A stretch of 64,000 bases of DNA from NCBI GenBank assembly GCA_012931725.1, contig CM022948.1, positions 61,143,867 to 61,207,866 on the forward strand, given 5' to 3'. Position 1 is the first letter of the stretch. Each line of letters opens with the position of its first letter. This stretch comes from Litsea cubeba. Its lineage: Eukaryota; Streptophyta; Magnoliopsida; Laurales; Lauraceae. The position numbers and the translations under genes were made by a program. The notes under the pieces were generated by a model, which was not told where the DNA came from, did not search any database, and saw only the letters and a program-made list of their open reading frames with translations. Below, in pieces: positions 22,426 through 32,363 of the stretch.

Positions 22426-25400
22426 TCAAATATCAATGTCGGTCCAAGTCCCCTCAGCATCTTCACGCATGTACATTGCCTCAGATTCATTTATAGCATC
22501 CAATGGTTCATCATATTGCATTACTTCAGGACGAGTTTGATCTTCAATGCCAACATCAAAGAGGACTTCTTCATTGTCATCAACATTATAGGTTCTTTCA
22601 GGAGTTGCTAGAGCAATGGACCATTTATGATTGACTGGATCAGGTACATAGAAGACTTTCTTTGCTTGAGAGGGTAAAATGAAAGAATCAGATTTATACC
22701 CAATTCTAGCAAGATCAACTATGGTGAATCCCAGCTCATCTACCTTAAATCCATTCTTGTTGTCAACCCAATCACACTTGAACAATGGGATTTTGAAATG
22801 ACTATAATCAATCAACCATATTTCCACAATAACACCATAGTACCTTGATTCGCAGAAAACAGGATTATTATTTTTTTGCACTAGACACGTTCATCGCCAT
22901 GGCCACTAGACTTACACCACTATTCTGAGTGACATGTGAAGCATCACGATCCTTTGTGGTAAAATGACAACCATTAATGGTATAACTATGATATTTCATA
23001 ACATGTATACGAGGACCTTGTGATACCCATCTCAAGATTTCTGAGATGTTACCGGTGACACGCCGATCTTCAAAAACCTGTGTTCCTAAGAAAATTAGTC
23101 ACATTTAGTAAATAGACACAACACAAGTCTTACGGTTGACAATTGTTACCTCATTTTTTAGCCAAGAACTAAAAGAATGGTTATGTTCATCTTGTAACCA
23201 TTTCTGAACTTTGGACTGCCGAGGAAATGTTTTCTTTAGGTGGTTCATGTGTCTCCTGCATAGTTTTCCATATGAACCGCATGTTAGCTCTAAAACTAGT
23301 GTAATGCTTTAATTTGTAAGTCAAGAAGTTAAAATATAATTACTCAATATAGGGTTGAACAACACTTGTGTTGTGCAATACATAGCAATGTGCTTGCTCT
23401 AAGGACTTAGCATCAACTTCAACGAAATCACCTCCTGGAGGATTCTTTCCAGTCACAATTTCAGGGTAAGTTTTATCTTCAGATGGTGGAATTCCAACTG
23501 CATCCAATCCAGAGAAGTGCTCACTACAAAATTCAACCGCTTCCTCCGCAATATAACACTCTGCCATGCAACCTTCTGGACGGTATCGATTTCTTACTTG
23601 ACCTTTTAAAACCGACATATACGTAAAACATAGTAAACCATTGATTACTTAAATAATTTGAATTAGTAAATTGTACTTGAAGAATATTTAAAGTTATTAA
23701 TACCTCTCAAATCCATACATCCATCGCAAACAAACAGGGCCCCCAATCTGGACTTCTCGAACGAGATGGACGGTTAAATGAACCATAATATCAAAGAATG
23801 ATGGTGGAAAATATTTTTCTAGCAAACACAAGGTGACCACCAGATTCTTCTGAACTTCAAGCAATCGAGGTACATCTACTACCTTCGCACATAATTCATT
23901 AAAAAATGAGCAAAATCTGATTAGTACAACTCTCACATGTTTTGGTAGCACAGATCGTATAGCAACAGGAAGTAATTGCTGCATCAACACATGGCAATCA
24001 TGAGATTTCATAGCCCCCAACTTTAAGTCTTGCATAGAAACCAATGCTCTGAAATTTGATGAGTATCCATCTGGAACTTTTAACTTATGCAATGTTTCAC
24101 ACACACTGAATTTCTCTTCTTTGGATAATGAGAAACAAGCTGGCGGTAAGTACGCTCTATTTTGACTTACATCAGGTGCCAGTTCATCCCTTAAACCCAT
24201 ATCCTGCAAATCAAGGCGACTATTCAATCCATCCTTTGTTTTACCTGGAATATTCAGCAAGGTTCCAATAAGACTCTCACAAACATTTTTCTCTATGTGC
24301 ATCACATCCAAGTTGTGTCGTAGAAGCAAGTGTTCCCAGTAGTCGAGGTTAAAGAAAATTGACTTCTTCTTCCAACAAATTCTAGCACCATCATCACTAA
24401 CATCTTCCACTCGCTTCCTTTTTAATGAGGTCAATTTTTTTGATTTTTTATTCTTTTTCTTGGGCTTCTCTTTTGGTACTGGTTTCCCCCACAAGGTTTT
24501 GATTCCATTAACCTTTTCTGCCACTTCTTCACCAGTCAAAGGAATTGGTGCTGATCGAAACTCTTGCTCACCATTAAATGCTTTTTTTTGTTTCCGAAAG
24601 GGATGATCTTCTGGAAGGAACCTTCGATGGGCCATGTATACATTCTTCCTCGAATGTTTTAATCTGCATGATTGTGTCTCTTCGCCACATATGGGGCAAC
24701 CATGATAGCCTTTTACAACACAACCAGACAAATTACCATATGCAGGGAAATCATTAATGGTCCACAACAACACTGCTTTCAATGTAAAAACCTCTTGTCG
24801 GTAAGCATCATGAGCTTTAACCCCTGTATCCCATAGTGTTTTCAAGTCATCGATTAATGGTTCTAGGTAAACATCGATGTCGTTTCCAGGTTGTCGTGGA
24901 CCCGATATCAACATCGTTAACATCACAAATTTTATTTTCATGTATAACCAAGGCGGGAGATTGTAAGTGACTAACATTACTGGCCAACAACTATACTTGC
25001 TGCTCATCGAACCATGCGGATTGACCCCATCTGCTGAAAGTGCTAAGCGCAAATTTCTTGGCTCTTGTGCAAACTCTGGCCATTTATCATCTACCAACTT
25101 CCATGCGGGGGAGTCAGCTGGGTGGCGTAACTTATCGTCAACCATTCTCTCATCAGCGTGCCAAGTCATCTGTTTTGATGTCTGTACCGACTGAAATAAT
25201 TTCTTAAACCTAGGGATAGGTGGAAAATACCATAGAACTTTTGCCGGCACCCCCTTACGTTGCTCAGTCATGTCCTTATTCACTCTGTATCTTGACTCAC
25301 CACAAGTAGGGCAACTAGTTTTATTCTCATTATCAGATCCCTTTCTATAAAGCACGCAATCATTCGGACATGCATCAATCTTCTCATAGCTCATCCCATA

Positions 25401-26005
25401 CACAGACAATGTCTTTTTAACCTCTCTCATACTTCGGGGCAGTAAATTATTATCGTCGGGTAGCATGTCTCCAATGATTTTCAACAACCGTGAAAAGCTT
25501 ATGTCAGACCACCCACTCCTCGCTTTCTCATTAAACAATGTAACTACTGCAGATAATTTGGTAAACTTTAGACAACCTTTGTATAAAGGTTCCTCAGCCT
25601 CAGCAAGAATTTTTTGAAACTTTTCAGGATTAGATGAATACTGGTCACAAGCGGTCTGAGCCAATTTTAATGAGCTTGCAGCATCATCTGGGGGTGTAGT
25701 ATCATCTGGGACATCACTCTCAAAATGGTGTTGGGTGGACCTATTTAAAGGCACACTTGAGGGAGCTTCAACAGGAGATGCTTCTCCATGCCATATCCAC
25801 CTAGTATAACTTCGATCGATACCATGGAAAAACAGATGGTACTCAACATCCTTAGCTACAAATTTATTGAGATTCCCACATGTTTTGCATGGACATGGCA
25901 TGGGATTAAGTTCACCAAACTTCTTTTGGCAAACATCAAAAAACTTTCAACCCCTTCCCCGTATGCAATAGAAAACCGATTCAATGACATCCAAGACTTG
26001 TCCAT
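22426..26005 (-). pseudogene. CACTA transposase, TNPD/tnp2 type, two 1-bp frameshifts
   Basis: Four exons on the - strand: 23704-26005, 23344-23622, 23150-23255 and 22426-23077, about 1,112 codons if the two frameshifts are ignored. The start MDKSWMSLNRFSIAYGEGV and the zinc-binding CPCKTCGN (about residue 36) form the transposase-associated domain. The tnp2 core follows, with SADGVNPHG near residue 327, NDFPAYGNLSGC near 420 and RHNLDVMHIEKNVCESLIGT near 570. The C-terminal exon carries SRYYGVIVEIWLIDY and KVFYVPDP. Frameshifts: one base missing in the A6 run at 25938-25943, and one extra in the T7 run at 22871-22877. The first intron fits the protein (ER|YMSVLKG) only with a GT donor at 23702-23703 and AC, not AG, at its 3' end. 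Separated by ~190 bp from the next gene in the same direction. Confidence 0.92.
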
Positions 26006-28518
26006 TTCTGTATAGCCCAATAAAATGCTAGAGACAAGCAATCCCAAATCAAGACTTGTCCACTTACTGGATTGTCAAATTGATTGGCACCACCTTAAAT
26101 GAAGCTGAAACTATATCTGTAGGTGGACGTCCCACGCATTCAACAAGCTGAGACAGAGCAATCCCAAATCAAGATGCAGCTGAATAGATTATCAAAACTA
26201 AGGTTTAATAAAAAAGAATGAGAAATAAAAAGAAGAAGACAATTTCAAGCAAGGAATTGATTATGGCAGACCTTTATGATTATGACAATTTTAGAGGATT
26301 TATATATAAATGTCTAAAATGAACAAAGGCCAGAATGTTGTGCCAAACGCCTCTATCCACTTTAGGCATTTAGACAAATAGTGGCCGGAAATAGGGATGC
26401 CAAACATGGGCTTAGAAAGGAAAGCCACGGCTCTCTGAAATGGGCACGGTGGTTGCACATTTTGCCAGCCTAACAAGTGTAAGAGACAGTTCCTCTCCTG
26501 TGAATATGCTCTCACAGGGTCTTACCCACTCATTAAAACCCAAAATGGTCAATTTCATGTCTAACATCTTCATAGATTTACAGATGGATGATAATTGTAC
26601 GTGTTAAACGAACCTTCCCACGTTTACTTCAGTAAAAACAGTAACATGATGTATGCAAATTTTATAAATGTCTCTCGTTTTCACATTCCATACGTAAAAG
26701 AACAACCCAACCCACTAATGATGGATTCAATTCTTACGATATGAGCTGATTCGCTCCTGAAGCTGCAGATGATGGCTGATAACTCGAGTTCATGAGACCA
26801 GCAATACCGATCTGCTGCCGGTACATGTTCAATATCGTGTATCTCACTATATTGCCATTATTTATTCTCTATATATAAATCAATGGCATCCATACCCAAC
26901 CAGGACCTGGACCAGGACCAGATCATAGAAATCTAAAACTAGATTTTTGCTGTCAGGGTCTTACAACGCATTTTAGCAATCAGGGTTGGTTGATGTCCCT
27001 AGATGGACAGGGTGCGATCTAGCCAATGTTAGCTCATCACAACTTTTAGAGCCAGTCCCGTTTCCACCTTGTAAACCTATCCATTACAGGTGCTTTTCAT
27101 TTCAATATCCATTCTCTCTTGAATGGGGAGCAAAGACTCGATTCCTCGCGGTGCATGGACAGCATAGGACACCTGCAGGGAGAACGTAATCGTAATCTTT
27201 TTTTCTACGACGCAATTTCACCTATGAGAGAACACTCCATTTGATAAAGGAGTATAAACACAATGAAACATGAATGAACAATGATGTAAGAATAGCAGAG
27301 TTATAAGGTTTACTCAGGAGGAAAGTAACTATAGACACATTTGATCTCCAATCCACAGGTCCCCGAAAAAAGCTATTTAGTAGACATCTGCTTATGTGTC
27401 CAATCACTCAGAGCATATAGTATTGGTAACTTATCATAAGTTCTCTTAATCCCCAATGGAGGAACCCACCTCCTGATCATGTTGATAACCAACCTCTGGT
27501 TACCCGACACAATCTAGGAATTGGGGAATTCACGGAAACTATAGAGAGATTCCCCAATCTCTCTATAGTGGTAAGGAAAATCTGCACAAGAATAGGTTAA
27601 TTTGAGAAGAAGCCAAGTTATATAACATCAGAGAAGCATCCATTTCATCAAAACCAGACAAATCGATAAATACAGAGCTCATTACATTACATCAACATCT
27701 AAACCTATCAAAACCCCAATCTGATAAAGGAAATCACACACACACAAAAACTAACCCTAAAACCCAATCAATGCAAACAACAATCTTCAAAATGCATCTT
27801 GTAATGCATCAAAAAAAAACAAATCAGAGAACAGAATTCAAGAGAGACAGAGGGAGAGATTGATCAAAATACCTGCTTTCGATCATAGGATCTGTGCATC
27901 ACCACGGATAAGATCAAGAGAACAAAAGATTGGGTTTTTTCTTGATCATGTAGGAGAAGCAATAGCTAGAGAGAGATAGAAAGGGGAGAGAGTGATAACT
28001 GACAAGTGAGAAGCATATAGCGTACAGAAGAAGCTTTATAAGTATTAATGGTCTTGCGACGCGGAAGCTCCCTGCCGTACGAAAGGTCTCACAATGAGAA
28101 AAAATAGTGAAAAAACGCCAGGAAAATAAAGGCGGTTTAGGAAGCATTCAAACCAGAGACCTACGTTTGGTGAATTTTTAGGGTTTATATAAATGACGAA
28201 ATGCATAGGAAAAGGAAGAAAACAACATACCTGCGAATCGTCTTGAAGGCGAGATGAAGGAGAAGAAGAAGATACCATGTGAAGCGCTGCCAATACAGGG
28301 AATGAAGAAACCAGATAGATGAGGAAGAAACCAGGAGAAGAACGAAAAGATGGGAAGTGGAGATGGATATATTAGAGGCGTGCTTGAGAAATCGATGTGT
28401 AGTGTGTTTGAGAAAAATAAAAAAAAAGATTGCAGAAGGCGGGAGGGAAAGAGGGGAGAAGAGGCGCGCGCGGGATAGGAAAAAGAGGGATGGGGCGATT
28501 ATTTTAGGGTAGGGATCA
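26006..28518 (-). promoter_or_regulatory. Right arm of the CACTA: probable promoter and leader exons
   Basis: No protein-coding exon was recognised upstream of the TNPD start. On the - strand, donor-like sites TTCGCAG|GTATGTTG (near 28230) and GAAAGCAG|GTATTTTG (near 27873) suggest non-coding leader exons. The stretch 28430-28500 is unusually GC-rich (GAGGCGCGCGCGGG) compared with its surroundings, reminiscent of the GC-rich first exon in maize En/Spm. Transcription would run leftward through both genes. This is inference from position and splice-site sequence. Confidence 0.45.
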
Positions 28519-28749
28519 TATTATATCGGTTTAACTAACAACCGATGTTAATGAACTTTTAAAACCGATATAAAATCAGCAATTAATATCACATTTTTGG
28601 CAACCGATATTATATATACTGATTATTACTTCGGTTTATATACAATCGATATAAATAATTATTAACCGATATAAAAAACCTTAAGTGAGGATATTATATC
28701 GGTTGTATTAAAAACCGATATAGGGCTGTTTTGCAACCGATATAAAATA
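28519..28749. repeat. Right subterminal array of CCGATAT motifs
   Basis: Seven exact CCGATAT cores and about three variants (for example AACCGATGTT, CAATCGATATA) in both orientations within 230 bp. Sparser and more diverged than the left array. Confidence 0.88.
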
Positions 28750-28766
28750 CCTTTTTTCTAGTAGTG

Positions 28767-30411
28767 TTAAGTAATCTTTTATGCGATCTTAACATTTGCT
28801 TCGCTTGTCGGCACTGGTAAGTAACTATTGGTGTGTTTTTGTTTTCAGGCAGAGGATTTGGTGGGTCGTTTAGAGCGATCTTGTGATCGAGCGGAGCGCC
28901 GGAAAGTGTCTATTGATAAGCTCACCGCATCAATACGAAAGAAACTGTCAAAGTTTAAGGGTGCCTTTGGGACAAACTTTGATGACTTCTCAATGGGTGG
29001 GTGCAGTAGCTCGCAGTCCGACGATGAAGATATGAAGAAGAAAATTACAATAACGTTTAAGCATCGGAAAAGAGCTGCTGTTAAGAGTCCGGGAAAAAAG
29101 AAAAGTAGCAAAAGGACTACCGCACCAGTATTCGAGCCCAAAATACAGTTCGCATTGGAGGGTTCTGGTAGTAGGCCTCTGTCTCCCACCCTATCCCCAA
29201 ATTTTGAAGGCCTAGGTACCCCCCAAGTCAGTAGAACGTTGTTCACCTCTCCAGTCCCAGTCTCAAGCGAGTCCGCTTTGGTTGTTTCAACCCAATTCAC
29301 TTTCGCTACACTCGATTCACTTGTGTAGAGGATCAAACGGCTCCCGCAGATGCGGAAAGTACCATTGAAGTTTGAAGATTACGATCATTCTATAGTTCAA
29401 AGCAATTATGTGCTTTCTGAGCTTGATAAGTTTTTTCTCAATGGTTTCAAAGAATACTGCGAGGAGAGGTAAGAAAACTAATCTCAATAACCTTTTTTAA
29501 ATGTGGATTAACTACCGGTGCATTTAATGGGATTAATGATGATTCATTACAGGAAGGATGAGTTGGATAGTATCTGCACAATGATCCCAAGCTCAGACCT
29601 GAAAATAGTGCTTGATGATGGAACATGGATGGACACTAACGTAATGTATTACTATTTTGAAATATTGAGGGATGAATGTGATTCATGTTTCATTGCTGAC
29701 CCAAGCGTGTGTGTAAGTATTAACTGATTTAAACAGACTGCATACTAGTAATGTCAAGCTGTAAGCTCTGGCTGACTAATTTTTTGTGAACGGATGCAGA
29801 GTTGGTGGTCGGATGGTTCTGATTCTGCCGTCGAAGCTGTATTTGGGAAGCATGGACATAGGGTGATGGACGCAAGGGAAGCACGCACTCTGATTTTTGT
29901 AGTCCATCACAGATCACATTTCACTTTGTTGGTCGGATATGTCGACCAGAGACGATGGGAGTTCTACAATAGCATGGCTGGTGATCGTCGATCGGTAAAA
30001 CATGCATCGAAATTTGTATGTTACCTCTCCTTACGCATTGATATATTCGTGTTCTGATTCGTTACACTCTTCAATGCCACGTATATGAATTTCTGCCTTA
30101 ATATAAGAGTGAATTGTGAATGACTATCGCAGGTGGCATGGTTGAATGAAAGGTACAACGATTTCGGGTGGTCGGATCCGTATCTATGGAGTTGGCTAGT
30201 AAAGACAGACATCACTCATCAGCAGAATGAAAATGATTGTGGAATCTTTGCATTAGCCTTCACGGAACACTGTGTGCACTGCCGCAACATCAATTTCACT
30301 CAAGAAGATATCCCCTACTTTCGCAGCAAAATTGTCGTAGAGATATTCAAGCGGAGCTGGACTTTGAATGCCAACAGACTGGGCTTGACTGACTTGAGTG
30401 ATTTCATATGA
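28767..30411 (+). pseudogene. Ulp1 (C48) protease half of the MULE PMD-Ulp1 gene
   Basis: Continuation of the gene at 14179-15973 beyond the CACTA. Exons: 28849-29468, 29553-29712, 29800-30015 and 30133-30411, all with GT-AG junctions and correct phases. The first has a coiled-coil-like AEDLVGRLERSCDRAERRKV, a Lys-rich linker (KKKITITFKHRKRAAVKSPG) and an in-frame TAG at 29326. The protease domain follows: HHRSHFTLLVGYVD (catalytic His), RRWEFYNSMAGD (Asn where Asp is usual), and THQQNENDCGIFALAF (Gln of the oxyanion hole and catalytic Cys). Ulp1 enzymes process or remove SUMO. This copy has one stop and an Asp-to-Asn change, so activity is doubtful. The 3' flank to 30705 is ordinary AT-rich sequence. 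Confidence 0.88.
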
Positions 30412-30705
30412 TGCCAGTTGTCTATTGTGTGTCTATGGGGTTGTGAATATAATGTAACTGATTGTTATCATAGGGGAGAAGTGTATATTTCCTTTTGTTA
30501 TGATTTGGGAGATTTTAATACTACTGACTATGTTTGTTGAATGATGGATGTCTGTATCTGTTAGCAATATACAATGTTGAACAGACTATATTTCAGAAAA
30601 TTGCCTTTTGTGCATATTTGTTCTATACCTTTGACTAAGAATTCAATGGTGAATGGCTTGTTTGATTGTGTACAGCTTTTAAATGGAATCACAGTGTTGT
30701 AAGTA

Positions 30706-31587
30706 GTGCACTGAATTAATAGTTGTAACTATGAAAATGCTGTAAGTGAAAAAAGTTATCGATATAGACAACTCGTAGTTGTCGCTATCGACTGGTTTCA
30801 TCAGTGCACTGAATTAATAGTTGTAACTATGAAAATGCTGTAAGTGTAAAAAGTTATCGATATAGACAACTCGTAGTTGTCGCTATCGACTGGTTTCATC
30901 AGTGCACTGAATTAATAGTTGTAACTATGAAAATGTTGTAAGTGTAAAAAGTTATCGATATAGACAACTCGTAGTTGTCGCTATCAACTAGTATCATCAG
31001 TGCACTGAATTAATAGTTGTAAATTGTAATTTGCTGTTAGTGTAAAAAGTTGTCGATATAGACAACTCGTAGTTGTCGCTATCGACTATTATCATCAGTG
31101 CACTGAATTAATAGTTGTAAATTGTAATTTGCTGTTAGTGGCAAAAGTTGTCGATATAGATGACTCGTAGTTGTCGCTATTGACTAGTTTCATCAGTGCA
31201 TTGAATTAATAGTTGTAAATTGTAATTTGCTGTTAGTGTAAAAAGTTGTCGATATAGACAACTCGTAGTTGTCGCTATCGACTAGTTTCATCAGTGCACT
31301 GAATTAATAGTTGTAACTATGAATATGCTGTAAGTGTAAAAAGTTGTCGATATAGACAACTCGTAGTTGTTGCTATCGACTAGTTTCATCAGTGCACTGA
31401 ATTAATAGTTGTATCTATGAATATGCTGTAAGTGTAAAAAGTTGTCGATATAGTCAACTCGTAGTTGTCGCTATCGACTAGTTTCATCAGTGCACTGAAT
31501 TAATAGTTGTAAATTTTAATTTGCCGTTAGTGTAATAGTTGTCGATATAGACAACTCGTAGTTGTCGTTATCGACTTGTTTCATCAG
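30706..31587. repeat. Nine-copy 98-bp tandem array with GTTGTC...GACAAC palindromes
   Basis: Units start at 30706, 30804, 30902, 31000, 31098, 31196, 31294, 31392 and 31490, an exact 98-bp period; the last is 97. Each begins GTGCACTGAATTAATAGTTG and contains GTTGTCGATATAGACAAC followed by GTAGTTGTCGCTATCGAC, so two related inverted motifs per unit. The same core occurs in both terminal regions of element B (11783 and 35577-35613). It lies between the Ulp1 gene and the converging transposase gene. Confidence 0.95.
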
Positions 31588-31877
31588 TGTACTGATTGCA
31601 AAATTGTCAGTGTGCAAATGCTGTGCACTGTATAGGTTGAAAAAGATTGATAATACAGTGATCCCAACAACATATAGTGATGGAAATAAATGCGTAAGAA
31701 AAAAATCAGATTGTGAACTGCACAACGGATTGATCATTTATATTTATATTTATATTCAAGAAGTTCTGAGCACCATTCACATACAACATTTATTACATAA
31801 CCAGTAGTTACAACAGAATAGATAAAATGTTAACCCATTTACATCAGCAACCATACAAAAAATAGCACATCACGTTT

Positions 31878-32360
31878 CAAGCCTGGCGCAACCATGTACA
31901 TCACCAACTGCCCAAAATAGTTACTTCTTCTTCAGTCCTACATGGAACCCAAGAACATAAGCAATTACTACCCAAAAAACAGCACTACCTTAGTTCAAGC
32001 CTGGTACAACCATGTACATCACCAACTATACAAAATAGTTACTTCTTCTTTAGTCCTACATGGAACCCAAGAACATAAGCAATTGCTACCTAAAAAACAG
32101 CACCGCACTTTTCAAGCCTGGCACAACCATGTACATCACCAACTATACAAAATAGTTACTTCTTCTTCAGTCCTACATGGAACCCTTGAACATGACCAAT
32201 TGCTACCCAAAAAATAGCACTGCACTTTTCAAGCCTGTCACAACCAATCAGACATCACCAACTATACAAAAATTTATTGCAGTCTTCAATCCTACATGGA
32301 ACCCATTTACATCAACAGCCATACAAAAACATCACTCCCATTTTCAAGCATGGAACAACC
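31878..32360. repeat. Four and a half ~117-bp tandem units next to the transposase stop
   Basis: Units start at about 31878, 31996, 32113, 32230 and 32345 with CAAGCCTGG..CAACC and include ATGTACATCACCAACTATAC and TTCAGTCCTACATGGAACCC. The array ends at the stop codon of the - strand transposase (32364), so it is probably its 3' untranslated region. Overlapping open frames at 31942-32657 follow the repeat and are not considered genes. Confidence 0.88.
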
Positions 32361-32363
32361 CAT

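Larger units (their letters stand above)
15971..28769. mobile_element. CACTA (En/Spm) transposon, 12,793 bp, with TTA target duplication
   Basis: The body is 15974-28766. The left end reads CACTACTAGAAAAAAGGC and the right end is its inverse. About 30 bp of TIR match with one mismatch, continuing through ATTTTATATCGG. The 3-bp repeat TTA occurs at 15971-15973 and 28767-28769, as expected for this superfamily. Both subterminal regions are packed with CCGATAT motifs in both orientations. Two multi-exon genes on the - strand are transcribed away from the right end: a tnp2-type transposase and a Transposase_24/Ulp1 gene. Structure is complete, but both genes carry lesions, so it is autonomous-type rather than proven autonomous. 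Confidence 0.97.

Noticed and set aside
28845..29336. 163-codon open frame on the - strand
   Set aside because: Shadow of the first Ulp1-half exon, whose + strand frame continues through proper splice sites into the protease domain.
30706..31587. CRISPR-like regular array
   Set aside because: Units repeat over their whole length with no unique spacers, in a plant nuclear context; it is an ordinary tandem repeat.
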